Part shown: positions 7,406 through 14,885 of the stretch, piece after piece
How the letters are laid out: every line of letters begins with the position of its first letter
Position numbering within the stretch: the first letter of the stretch is position 1
Origin: JBBQCW01 sp038319025
GTDB taxonomy: Bacteria > Actinomycetota > Thermoleophilia > Solirubrobacterales > Solirubrobacteraceae
Length of the DNA stretch: 64,000 nucleotides
Direction of reading: 5' to 3'
Assembly: GCA_038319025.1 (NCBI GenBank)
Contig: JBBQCW010000014.1
Span: 16,094-80,093 of the forward strand
Made by a program: the position numbers and the translations under genes
Notes under the pieces: generated by a model
What the model was told of the DNA's origin: nothing
The model's database searches: none
What the model saw: only the letters and a program-made list of their open reading frames with translations

Positions 7406-8437
7406 ATGACCGCTCCCGCCGCCTCGTCGGCTCCCACGGCGCTGCGCTGGGACGGACGTGCCCTGCATCTGCTGGACCAGACCGCGCTGCCGTTCATCGA
7501 GCGCTGGGTCACCCTGGGCGGCTCCGCGGACACTGCCGATGCGATCCGCCGGCTCGTGGTGCGCGGCGCACCCTTGATCGGCATCGCGGCCGCCTACGGC
7601 CTCGCCATGGAGGTGGCGGCCCAGCCGGGGCTTGGGTCACTGGAGCGCGGCAGTGAGGAGTTACGTGCCGCCCGGCCGACAGCCGTCAATCTGGCCGCCG
7701 CCGTCGACCGCGTCCGGGATGCCTGCCTGGCCTCCGGCCCGTCCACCATCGCCGGGGTCGCCCGGGCCACCGCGCAGTCGGTGCACGCCGAGGAGGATGC
7801 CGCCAGCGCGGCGCTCGCCACCCTCGGCGCCGACCGATTGGCGGGGTGCCGGCGCGTCCTGACGATCTGCAACACCGGCGCGCTGGCCACCGGCGGCGAG
7901 GGATCCGCGCTTGCTGTCGTGCGCGAACTGCATCGCCGCGGCGAGGTGTCCGTCCTGGCCTGCGAGACGCGCCCGCTGCTGCAGGGCTCTCGCCTGACGA
8001 CGTGGGAGCTCAGCCATTCCGGGATCGCGTGCGAGCTGATCGTCGACGGTGCGGCCGCCGGGTTACTGGCCCGCGGCGCCGCCGACGTCGTGATCGTCGG
8101 CTGCGACCGTGTGGCCGCCAACGGAGACGTGGCGAACAAGGTCGGCACGTACGGCTTGGCGTTGGCCGCCCAAGCGGCGGGCATCCCGTTCGTGGTCGCC
8201 GGGCCATGCTCGACGCTCGATGCGGCGACCCCGACGGGGGCGGAGATCGAGATCGAAGAGCGTGATGGTGACGAGGTCCGGACCGTACTCGGGACGCCGA
8301 TCGCGGCGGCCGGAACCATGGTGCGCAACCCCGCGTTCGATGTGACCCCGGCGGCGCTCATCACCGCGCTCGTGACGGAGCGCGGCATTGCCGAACCGGT
8401 CAACATGGCCTCCGTGGCTGCGCTGCTCCAGGGCTGA
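7406..8437 (+). CDS. mtnA: S-methyl-5-thioribose-1-phosphate isomerase
   Basis: MtnA (343 aa) isomerises methylthioribose-1-phosphate to methylthioribulose-1-phosphate in the methionine salvage pathway. Key signs are VVRGAPLIGIAAAYG near the N-terminus, the catalytic Cys155 in LTICNTGALATGG, and Asp234 in VGCDRVAANGDVANKVGTY. An upstream in-frame extension is open but overlaps the divergent S55 gene and has no homology; the ATG at 7406 has TAGCAT 8 nt before it. No other salvage genes lie in the window. The stop abuts the stop of the convergent glutaredoxin-like gene with no gap. Confidence 0.95.
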   Translation: MTAPAASSAPTALRWDGRALHLLDQTALPFIERWVTLGGSADTADAIRRLVVRGAPLIGIAAAYGLAMEVAAQPGLGSLERGSEELRAARPTAVNLAAAVDRVRDACLASGPSTIAGVARATAQSVHAEEDAASAALATLGADRLAGCRRVLTICNTGALATGGEGSALAVVRELHRRGEVSVLACETRPLLQGSRLTTWELSHSGIACELIVDGAAAGLLARGAADVVIVGCDRVAANGDVANKVGTYGLALAAQAAGIPFVVAGPCSTLDAATPTGAEIEIEERDGDEVRTVLGTPIAAAGTMVRNPAFDVTPAALITALVTERGIAEPVNMASVAALLQG

Positions 8438-8695
8438 TCAGGCTTCCAGGCCGGGAACGAGAAAGCGAAGGTGTTCGACGATCCGGCGGCTGTCGCAGAT
8501 CGCCTCGCCGTCGATCAGGAGCAACGGCACATGCTCCTGCCCCGAGAGCGCTCGGACCTCGGCCCGTTCCGCCTCGCCCCGAGAAACCTGCTCCTCCTCG
8601 AACGCGATCCCCACGGAACGTAGCTCACGCGCCACACGCCCACACGGGCACAGATGATCCGTCGGTGTGCGACATCGGTAGAGCCGTGCACTCAC
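8438..8695 (-). CDS. Small glutaredoxin/GST N-terminal-like thioredoxin-fold protein
   Basis: The 85-residue protein reads ARLYRCRTPTDHLCPCGRVARELR, then HVPLLLIDGEAICDSRRIVEHL. The VPLLLIDGEAICDSRRI segment has the cis-Pro and SxxI pattern of glutaredoxin/GST N-terminal domains. The motif DHLCPCG gives a CPC in place of the usual CPYC, shifted along the helix. The start GTG at 8695 overlaps the TGA of the upstream epimerase gene (GTGA), which argues for translational coupling. It is probably a redox or thiol-binding protein; the substrate is unknown. Confidence 0.65.
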   Translation of the reverse strand: MSARLYRCRTPTDHLCPCGRVARELRSVGIAFEEEQVSRGEAERAEVRALSGQEHVPLLLIDGEAICDSRRIVEHLRFLVPGLEA

Positions 8696-9759
8696 GGGGT
8701 CAGCCGCCCGACCGCTCCCGCGATCTGACGTACGCCTCGCCCGGCCAGGCGCAACGCCAACGGTTGCCGAGCCCCGTCGGCGACCTGGGCGCCGACGTCG
8801 CGTTCGCGGTACCAATCGATGGTGGTCACGAGCGTGTCCTCGTGGTGGGAAGGCTTCCAGCCGAGTTCGCGCTTGGCCTTGGTGGAGCGGTACGCCCACC
8901 ATTGGGAAGCCGCCCGCACCTCCGCGGCGGTGATTGTCGTGCGACCGGGCAGCAGCTCCATCGCTTCCGCCAGGGCCAAGGCCGCCGGTGCCGGCAGTTT
9001 GATCGGCGGCGGCTCGACGCCGGAAAGGCGAGCAAGGTCGGCGAAGAGTCGGTCGAACGTGAAGTTACGGTTGCCCAGGATGTAGCGCTCCCCCGGGCGC
9101 CCAAGTTCGTCGGCGAGCAGGTGGCCGCGAGCCACATCGTCCACGTCGACGATGTTCAGTGCGCCGTCGACGTAGACCGGGAGTTGCCGGCGTAGGAACC
9201 GCCGTACGATCTGCGTGGACGAGCGGTACACGTCACCACCACCGAAGACATGCGTGGGATTGACGATCACCAGCGGCAGCCCGGCGGCGGCGACCCGCAG
9301 CGCTTGGACCTCGGCTTCGCGTTTGCTGTCCACATACGCCAACCCCAGCCCACCTGCGCGGAACGGTTGCGTCTCATCCGCAGTGGAGCCCCACGGGGCC
9401 GGGCCGACGGCCGCAGCGGCCGAAGAGGTGTAGATCACGCGGGCAACACCGGCCCGCAGCGCCTCCTCGCAGACCACCTGCGTCCCGAGAGCGTTGATGC
9501 GAAACATCTCATCCGGATGCGCGCGAACATCGGTCATCCCCGCGCAATGGAACACGCGGTCGACGCCCACCAACGCCCGACGCAACGCCCGTCGGTCGAG
9601 GATGTCGCAAGGCACGCGCTGCGCTTCGAGGTCCTGCACGTTGTCCAGCCGCGAGCCCTGGCGTACCGCGAGCCGGACCGTATCGCCGCGGGCGACGAGC
9701 AGATGCGCCACGCGGGAGCCGACGAGCCCGGTCGCTCCCGTGACGAGTGTTGTGCCCAC
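8692..9759 (-). CDS. NAD-dependent epimerase/dehydratase (HpnA/dihydroflavonol-reductase-like)
   Basis: The 355-residue extended SDR has the Rossmann motif GATGLVGSRVA at residues 8-18, VFHCAGMTDV, and the catalytic YVDSK with an upstream serine stretch (YTSSAAAAVG). NPTHVFGGGD and a C-terminal YRSTKAKRELGWKP complete the atypical/extended SDR pattern. The closest feel is to the hopanoid-associated sugar epimerase HpnA, but no hopanoid genes are here. The start is a GTG at 9759 with TACACT 6 nt upstream. It is coupled by overlap to the glutaredoxin-like gene. Confidence 0.8.
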   Translation of the reverse strand: MGTTLVTGATGLVGSRVAHLLVARGDTVRLAVRQGSRLDNVQDLEAQRVPCDILDRRALRRALVGVDRVFHCAGMTDVRAHPDEMFRINALGTQVVCEEALRAGVARVIYTSSAAAAVGPAPWGSTADETQPFRAGGLGLAYVDSKREAEVQALRVAAAGLPLVIVNPTHVFGGGDVYRSSTQIVRRFLRRQLPVYVDGALNIVDVDDVARGHLLADELGRPGERYILGNRNFTFDRLFADLARLSGVEPPPIKLPAPAALALAEAMELLPGRTTITAAEVRAASQWWAYRSTKAKRELGWKPSHHEDTLVTTIDWYRERDVGAQVADGARQPLALRLAGRGVRQIAGAVGRLTP

Positions 9760-9771
9760 CAGATGAGTGTA
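9760..9771 (-). promoter_or_regulatory. Leaderless -10 of the epimerase gene
   Basis: TACACT on the minus strand (9771-9766) ends exactly 6 nt before the GTG at 9759. Confidence 0.55.
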
Positions 9772-9807
9772 CGAATGCGCGTCGGGAGTTCGTCAGCTTG
9801 TCCTCGT

Positions 9808-9819
9808 TAGGCTCCGGGT
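9808..9819 (+). promoter_or_regulatory. Leaderless -10 of the degV-like gene
   Basis: TAGGCT at 9808-9813 is followed by a 6-nt spacer and the ATG at 9820. No Shine-Dalgarno sequence is possible in that spacing. Confidence 0.6.
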
Positions 9820-10680
9820 ATGTCACCCGTCGCCGTCGTCACCGACACCACGCACTACCTGCCATCGGAACTCACCACCGCCGCCGGTATCCACCAGGTG
9901 AGCCTGTGGGTCAACGACGGCGAGACCCACGTGCGCGAGTCCGACATGCCGGACTACCACGCGTACTACGAGCGGCTGCGTCGGTCAGAAACGATGCCCA
10001 CGACCTCGCAGCCATCGATCGGCGACTTCCTCGCCGTGTACGAGCCGCTCGTGCAGCAGGGGTGCGACATCGTGTCCGTCCATCTGGCTGGCGGGGTCTC
10101 CGGCACCGTCGAGTCCGCGCGCCAGGCCGCCGCCGAGGCGGTCGGCTCAGGGCAGCGCCGGATTGAAGTGATCGACTCCAACACCGCAGCGGCCGGCCTC
10201 GGTGTGGTGGCCCTCGCGGCAGCGACCGTGGCCAACGCCGGCGGCGACATCGATGCCGTCACTGCACGAGCCAACCTCGCGGCCGCCAACGTGAAGATCT
10301 GGTTCGCCGTCGACACGCTCGAATATCTGCGCCGCGGCGGCCGCATCGGCAGCGCGCAGGCCTGGCTCGGCGGCGCGCTGAAGATCAAGCCGATCCTGAC
10401 CTGCGAGCACGAGATCACACCGATCGAGCGGGTCCGCACCAGCGGGCGGGCGTTCGAGCGTCTCGCCGCCTACCTGCAGGCCCGCATGGACGACGGCGCG
10501 GACGCCTGGCTCGTGCAGCACATCGAAGCCCACGACCAAGCCGAGGCGATGGTCGAGCGTGGGCGAGAGATCTTCGGCACCGACCCTGTCGCCGTGTCCC
10601 AAGTGGGACCGGTCATCGGCACCTACGTCGGCCCGGGCCTGCTGGGCGTCTGCGCGGCGCCGTCCTCGCTGATGCGCTGA
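9820..10680 (+). CDS. DegV-family fatty-acid-binding protein
   Basis: The 286-residue DegV/FakB-type protein starts VAVVTDTTHYLP (the DSTxDL-like first motif). It continues with PTTSQPSIGDFLAVYE, VSVHLAGGVSGTVESARQAA, IDSNTAAAGLGVV and FAVDTLEYLRRGGRIG, all canonical DegV landmarks. DegV proteins bind a fatty acid in a deep pocket; FakB members present it to the kinase FakA. No fakA gene is visible here. It sits alone between two convergent/divergent groups. TAGGCT 6 nt before the ATG supports this start. Confidence 0.92.
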   Translation: MSPVAVVTDTTHYLPSELTTAAGIHQVSLWVNDGETHVRESDMPDYHAYYERLRRSETMPTTSQPSIGDFLAVYEPLVQQGCDIVSVHLAGGVSGTVESARQAAAEAVGSGQRRIEVIDSNTAAAGLGVVALAAATVANAGGDIDAVTARANLAAANVKIWFAVDTLEYLRRGGRIGSAQAWLGGALKIKPILTCEHEITPIERVRTSGRAFERLAAYLQARMDDGADAWLVQHIEAHDQAEAMVERGREIFGTDPVAVSQVGPVIGTYVGPGLLGVCAAPSSLMR

Positions 10681-10698
10681 GGGTGGCGCAAGCGCCGC

Positions 10699-10977
10699 TC
10701 AGGCGGACGACAGCGCGCGGGACCGTCGACGGCGCGAGAAGACTCCGCCGACCGCGGCCAGGCCGCCCGCCAGCACGAAGCCGGCGACAGCGGCACCGAC
10801 GAGCACCTGCGGCTGATGGCGCGTGATCTGCTTGCGCCAATTCGTCAGCTCGGCGACCTCGCCCTTGAGGCTGGCCAGAGAGCCGGCCAACTCGTTGCGG
10901 TTGGCCTCGATCGAAGCACGGATCTCGTCGGCCGTGCGCTGGGGGCGCGGCGGGATGTAGGGCTGGGGCTCGGTCAT
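10699..10977 (-). CDS. DUF3618-family membrane protein
   Basis: This 92-residue protein has the DUF3618 head RTADEIRASIEANRNELAGSLASLKGEV (a helical ADEIRxxIExxRxEL pattern), then one membrane helix at about residues 59-80 and a basic RRRRSR tail. The family is typical of actinobacteria and usually sits with holin-like DUF1469 proteins, as here. Function is unknown; a cell-envelope or stress role is only a guess. It is last of a four-gene run of small membrane genes and begins 2 nt after the stop of the holin-like gene. Confidence 0.82.
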   Translation of the reverse strand: MTEPQPYIPPRPQRTADEIRASIEANRNELAGSLASLKGEVAELTNWRKQITRHQPQVLVGAAVAGFVLAGGLAAVGGVFSRRRRSRALSSA

Positions 10978-10979
10978 GA

Positions 10980-11513
10980 TCAGCTCGGGGAGGTGGAGTC
11001 CGTGGGCGGGGACAGGTCCGGCGGGGGCGGGACCGGCGGGACGGGTGCGGCAGGCGGAACGCTGACGTCGACCGGGATCGGCACCGATGCGGGCATGACC
11101 AGCGGGTCGTGCGGCGCGATCGTCTCGCGAATGAGCTGCGCCTCAGCGATCGCCATGTCCGGCGTCGGCTTGGTCTGCAGCGCACGGTAGGCGAAGAACC
11201 CGGCGAGAGCGGCAACCACCAGCAAGATTCCGGCGACCAGGAAGAAGCCCCAGAAGAACTCGCTGTCGGGGAACAACTCATACCAAGCCAGCCAGGCCAG
11301 GCCCTCCAGCAGCAGCATCGTCGAGAAGAAGAGGAATCCACCCGCCGCGGCGGCGACAGCGGCCCCGATACCGAGCGTCTTGGCCTTGCCGGTCACCTCA
11401 AGCTTGGCGAGGTCAATCTCATCGCGGATCAGCGTCTGTGCGCGCTCGGTGATCTGGGCGATCGCCGCGGAGATCTCCTGCGTGGAGCCCGTGGGCGCAG
11501 GATCAGGAGACAC
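10980..11513 (-). CDS. Phage-holin-family (DUF1469-like) membrane protein
   Basis: The 177-residue protein starts with an amphipathic helix (ISAAIAQITERAQTLIRDEIDLAKLEVTG) typical of the holin 3-6/DUF1469 family. Two closely spaced membrane helices follow, at about 48-75 and 85-112, with a hydrophobic hairpin around WYELFPDSEFFWG. The C-terminus is Pro/Val-rich and low-complexity. Despite the name these are chromosomal housekeeping proteins, not lysis proteins. The 5' end overlaps the preceding small membrane gene by 11 nt. Confidence 0.8.
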   Translation of the reverse strand: MSPDPAPTGSTQEISAAIAQITERAQTLIRDEIDLAKLEVTGKAKTLGIGAAVAAAAGGFLFFSTMLLLEGLAWLAWYELFPDSEFFWGFFLVAGILLVVAALAGFFAYRALQTKPTPDMAIAEAQLIRETIAPHDPLVMPASVPIPVDVSVPPAAPVPPVPPPPDLSPPTDSTSPS

Positions 11514-11691
11514 GGCCGGCCCGCTTGAGCAGAAGGGCGAACGCGAGACCGCCGACGAAGGCAGCGCCGACGAGGATCTCAGGACGATCGTTGGCCGGCG
11601 CCGGCGCTGCCGCGGGCGGCGGGGTGGCGCTCGGCGGCGTGAAGGCCGCAGGTGAGGGGGTGCCGAATCCGGAGGCGTCGACGCTCATCAT
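11503..11691 (-). CDS. Small single-span membrane protein (62 aa)
   Basis: The 62-residue product has a Pro/Ala-rich N-terminal half followed by PEILVGAAFVGGLAFALLLKRAG, one membrane helix with a basic end. That pattern resembles the C-terminus of DUF3618-type proteins. Its ATG (11691) overlaps the TGA of the 45-residue upstream gene (ATGA), and its 3' end overlaps the holin-like gene, so it is coupled on both sides. No family could be named. Confidence 0.6.
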   Translation of the reverse strand: MMSVDASGFGTPSPAAFTPPSATPPPAAAPAPANDRPEILVGAAFVGGLAFALLLKRAGRVS

Positions 11692-11825
11692 CGGGGCGGC
11701 TCCTCGTCGTAGACGCGGCTCCAGATCAAGGCGGCAAGCCGCGCGGTGGCCAGGGCCGCAGCGAGCTCCAGGCCCCAGAGGAGCCCGGCCCAGGTGAGGC
11801 GCTTGACGAGTTCGTTGTCCTTCAT
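11688..11825 (-). CDS. Small single-span membrane protein (45 aa)
   Basis: A 45-codon frame starts at the ATG at 11825 with MKDNELVKRLTWAGLLWG, continues as a hydrophobic helix (LELAAALATARLAALIW) and ends DEEPPR. The stop overlaps the next start in an ATGA (11688-11691), and the start is 12 nt after the TetR stop. The tight spacing, membrane character and coupling support a real gene; homology cannot be judged. It probably belongs with the holin-like/DUF3618 set. Confidence 0.55.
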   Translation of the reverse strand: MKDNELVKRLTWAGLLWGLELAAALATARLAALIWSRVYDEEPPR

Positions 11826-11837
11826 GGGTCCGTGATC

Positions 11838-12485
11838 CTATTCAGAAGCGGGTTCGGAGAGGAGAGGGCGCGCTGCGCCTGCCTTCAGGCCGTCGCAGAT
11901 CGTGCCGACGATAAAGCCCTTCGCCTCGTCATACCCATCTTCAGACTCGGGCAACAAATCGAAGATCCAGCCGGTTAGCACCTGCTCGATCGCCCCGTAG
12001 AAGGCCATGGCGGCAAACTGCGGCGTGACGTCATCGCGGAACTCGCCGCGGTCTTGGGCCTCCTCCACGATGTCGGCGATGGCCTGGTACGCCTCGCGGA
12101 TCTTGCCCAGGTGCGTTCGCCCGAACGTGTTGGCCGCGCGCGTGACCTCCACGATGATGACCTTCATCAGATCGGGGTCATAGCGGTAGGAATCGACGAT
12201 GAAGGAAGCGATCGCGTACAGCTTGTCCGGAGCCGCGCCAGGCTGCTCGTCCACCTCGTGAATCAGGTCCAGGAGCACGTTCCAGCGCTCCAGGAACATC
12301 GTGTCCAGGATCTCGTCCTTGCTGCGAAAGTAGTGGTAGACGAGGCCGTAGGCGACACCGGCCTCGTCGGCGATGTCCGACACGCGGCAGCCGCCGTAGC
12401 CCTGCCGCGCGAAGACGCGCACGGCGGCATCGAGAATCAGCCGGCGCTTGTCGGCAGCGGCCGCGCCACGCGGTGTGGAGGCCAT
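11838..12485 (-). CDS. TetR-family transcriptional regulator
   Basis: The 215-residue regulator has an N-terminal helix-turn-helix (RLILDAAVRVFARQGYGG, then VSDIADEAGVAYGLVYHYFRSKDEIL, residues about 15-60) and an all-helical ligand-binding C-terminal domain. VYHYFRSKDEIL is the usual TetR recognition-helix end. I place the start at the ATG at 12485, which shares one base with the nitrilase TGA (TGATG), rather than at the upstream in-frame start inside the nitrilase gene. The ligand is unknown. Candidate targets are its own operon with the nitrilase and the small membrane genes. TetR regulators of this build in actinobacteria often sense acyl-CoAs. Confidence 0.9.
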   Translation of the reverse strand: MASTPRGAAAADKRRLILDAAVRVFARQGYGGCRVSDIADEAGVAYGLVYHYFRSKDEILDTMFLERWNVLLDLIHEVDEQPGAAPDKLYAIASFIVDSYRYDPDLMKVIIVEVTRAANTFGRTHLGKIREAYQAIADIVEEAQDRGEFRDDVTPQFAAMAFYGAIEQVLTGWIFDLLPESEDGYDEAKGFIVGTICDGLKAGAARPLLSEPASE

Positions 12486-13342
12486 CAGACGTTCGTCTCG
12501 ATCGGCCACGAATACAGATCCGGCCGACGATGAGCGAGCGCCGGTAGCTCGCGGCGGATGCGGTCCTGCGCAGCGAAATCAAGCTCCGCGATGATGTGAC
12601 CCTCCCCGTCGGCGCACTGGGCCAGCACGACGCCCCACGGGTCGACGATCATCGACCGGCCCCCGGACCGCATCCCGCCGCCGTGATCGCCGATCTGATT
12701 GGCGGCTATGACGAAGGCCTGGTTCTCTATCGCGCGGGCGCGCAGCAGCGGCTCCCAGTGGCCGCGCGTGGTGGCAAGCGTGAACGCGGCGGGAACCAGC
12801 AGGACACGTGCGCCCCGCAAGGTGAGGATGCGGTACAGCTCGGGAAAGCGCACGTCGTAACAGATGGAGAGGCCGAGCTCGACGCCGTCGGCCGTCCGGC
12901 TCACGACGATCTCCTCACCTGCCGTCTGGGTCTCGGACTCGCGGTAGGCAGTGCCGTCGACGTCGACGTCGAACAGATGGATTTTGCGGTAGGCGGCATG
13001 AACCTCCCCATCCGGACCGATATGGACGGAGGTGTTGCGCAGGTGATCCTCACCGGGGATCCGTTCGTTGATCGAGCCGGCGACGAGATCGACGCCCAGC
13101 TCGGCCGCAACCGCACGGGCCCAGGTGATCGCCGGTCCATCCAGCGGCTCGGCGTGAGAGCGCTGCGCCGCGTCAGAGCCCAGGACGGTCCACTTCTCCG
13201 GCAGGAGGATCAGCTGGGCGCCGTCCGCAGCGGCGGCGCGCACGAGCCGATCCGCCACCGAACGGTTGCGGTGGACGTCCTCGGTGGCGGTGAGCTGTAG
13301 AGCGGCGACGCGGATGAGATATCTCCCTGCGGGACGGGACAA
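12485..13342 (-). CDS. Carbon-nitrogen hydrolase (nitrilase/omega-amidase superfamily)
   Basis: The protein is about 285 residues. The Glu-Lys-Cys triad is visible: Glu in LLPEKW, Lys in YRKIHLFDVD and Cys in SICYDVRFPELYR. The sequence is closest to the Nit/omega-amidase branch, which hydrolyses small amides such as deaminated glutathione or alpha-ketoglutaramate. The start is uncertain: homology begins at IRVAALQLTATED, and the nearest usable codon upstream is a TTG at 13342 (LSRPAGRYLIRVA). The frame stays open to 13759 without homology. The TGA overlaps the TetR ATG. Confidence 0.85.
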   Translation of the reverse strand: MSRPAGRYLIRVAALQLTATEDVHRNRSVADRLVRAAAADGAQLILLPEKWTVLGSDAAQRSHAEPLDGPAITWARAVAAELGVDLVAGSINERIPGEDHLRNTSVHIGPDGEVHAAYRKIHLFDVDVDGTAYRESETQTAGEEIVVSRTADGVELGLSICYDVRFPELYRILTLRGARVLLVPAAFTLATTRGHWEPLLRARAIENQAFVIAANQIGDHGGGMRSGGRSMIVDPWGVVLAQCADGEGHIIAELDFAAQDRIRRELPALAHRRPDLYSWPIETNV

Positions 13343-13378
13343 CGGACCGATGGCCCCGTGGGTGGGAGGATACCCCCG

Positions 13379-14236
13379 ATGCCCTCCGGCCTTCCCCTTC
13401 GCCGCCAGGGCGCGGACACCGTGCCGTACGACCCGTCCCGCCCGGTTCCGCCTGCACCGATGAGCCTCCAGCGCGGCGGGCGGCCCCGAAAGACGTGGCG
13501 GTACGTAGGCGCGTACGGCGCCGACCTGATGGTCTGCGCGGCCACGGTGCGCATCGGTCCGTTCGGCCAGTCGTTCCTGGCGGTATGGGATCGCGAGCGC
13601 GGCGAACTCGTCGACGCGTTCTCCTTGCGCGCCGCGACGGTCGACGTCAGCCTCGGGTTCGTGCGCGCCCGCACCCGGCGCGTGACGCTCGATCTGCGCA
13701 CCGACGAAGCGGACAGTTCGAGCGATCCGGTCGAGGTCGTGAGCCCCCACGGTGAGCACTACATCTGGACGCGCAAGCTGCCGGTGCGCGTGCGCGGGAC
13801 GGTGTCGTTGGACGGGGTGCCGCGTGCGTTCGACGCCGCGGGACTGATCGACGATTCAGCCGGTTACCACGCTCGTGCCACCGACTGGGAATGGTCGGCG
13901 GGTGTCGGTGTCGACGACGCGGGGCGCTCCATCGTCTGGAACCTCGTGCACGGCGTCCACGACGGCGTGGCCGCCTCCGAGCGGACGGTTTGGGTCGACG
14001 GGCGGGCCCACGAGGTCGGCCCGGTGGAGTTCCTCGACGGCTTGGCCGGCTGCGCGTTCGCCGAGGGCGGCGAGCTTCGCTGCGCAGCGGAAGCCGAGCG
14101 CGCCCGTGACGACAACCTGCTCGTCATCTCCAGCCGTTACCGCCAGCCTTTCGGGACGTTCACGGGCGCCTTGCCGGGTACCGGCGCGTTGATGGAGGGA
14201 TACGGCGTGATGGAGGAGCACCGGGCGCGCTGGTAG
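13379..14236 (+). CDS. DUF2804-family protein
   Basis: The 285-residue protein matches the DUF2804 pattern. It has an N-terminal WRYVGAYGADLMVCAATVRIGP, a central DWEWSAGVGVDDAGRSIVWNLVHGVHDG with SERTVWVDG, and ends FTGALPGTGALMEGYGVMEEHRARW, the family's conserved terminus. The fold is probably a beta-sandwich; function is unknown, though similarity to carotenoid-hydratase/AttH-like lipocalins has been suggested for such proteins. The ATG at 13379 has a GGGAGG about 10 nt upstream, so unlike many neighbours it has a conventional leader. Confidence 0.8.
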   Translation: MPSGLPLRRQGADTVPYDPSRPVPPAPMSLQRGGRPRKTWRYVGAYGADLMVCAATVRIGPFGQSFLAVWDRERGELVDAFSLRAATVDVSLGFVRARTRRVTLDLRTDEADSSSDPVEVVSPHGEHYIWTRKLPVRVRGTVSLDGVPRAFDAAGLIDDSAGYHARATDWEWSAGVGVDDAGRSIVWNLVHGVHDGVAASERTVWVDGRAHEVGPVEFLDGLAGCAFAEGGELRCAAEAERARDDNLLVISSRYRQPFGTFTGALPGTGALMEGYGVMEEHRARW

Positions 14237-14243
14237 GGCGGGA

Positions 14244-14885
14244 CTACTCGGCGAGCCAGGCCATTACGGCCAGCACGCGCCGGTGGTCGTCGGCGTCGGG
14301 CGGCAGGCCGAGCTTTCCGAAGATGCTGGAGACATGCTTCTCCACGGCGCCGTCGGTGACCACCAGCGCCCGGCCGATGCCGGCGTTGGAGCGACCTTCG
14401 GCCATGAGGGACAGCACGTCGCGTTCGCGCGGGGTCAGCTCCTCCAGGCGGGCGGGCCCGCGGCCGGTGACGAGCTGGGCGACCACCTCCGGGTCCATCG
14501 CCGTCCCGCCGCCGGCCACGCGACGAACCGCGTCGACGAATTCGTCCACGTCCCCCACGCGATCCTTGAGCAGGTAGCCGACGCCGCCGCTGCCGTCGGC
14601 CAGCAGCTCCTTGGCGAACACGCGCTCGACGTACTGCGACAGCACCAGGACGGGTAGCCCTGGGATCCGACGGCGAGCTTCCAACGCCGCTCGTATCCCT
14701 TCGTCGCGAAAGTCCGGGGGCAACCGGACGTCGACCACGCAGACGTCGGGCGTCTCACGTTCGATCGCCTCCAGCAGCGCGTCCCCGTCGGCCACCGCGG
14801 CGACCACCTTGAAACCGTTGTCCTCCAGCAGCCGGGAGATGCCGTCGCGCAGCAGCGCAAGATCCTCGGCGATCACGACCCGCAT
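14244..14885 (-). CDS. NarL/LuxR-type response regulator
   Basis: The 213-residue regulator has a receiver domain (1-120) with acidic pocket ED at 7-8 and phospho-acceptor Asp52 in VVDVRLPPDF. The C-terminal LuxR HTH reads ELTPRERDVLSLMAEGRSN, then VEKHVSSIFGKLGL. Its gene overlaps the cognate histidine kinase by 13 nt. It is last in the minus-strand run that begins at the BKACE gene, so transcription may extend from there, though an internal promoter is possible. Confidence 0.93.
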   Translation of the reverse strand: MRVVIAEDLALLRDGISRLLEDNGFKVVAAVADGDALLEAIERETPDVCVVDVRLPPDFRDEGIRAALEARRRIPGLPVLVLSQYVERVFAKELLADGSGGVGYLLKDRVGDVDEFVDAVRRVAGGGTAMDPEVVAQLVTGRGPARLEELTPRERDVLSLMAEGRSNAGIGRALVVTDGAVEKHVSSIFGKLGLPPDADDHRRVLAVMAWLAE

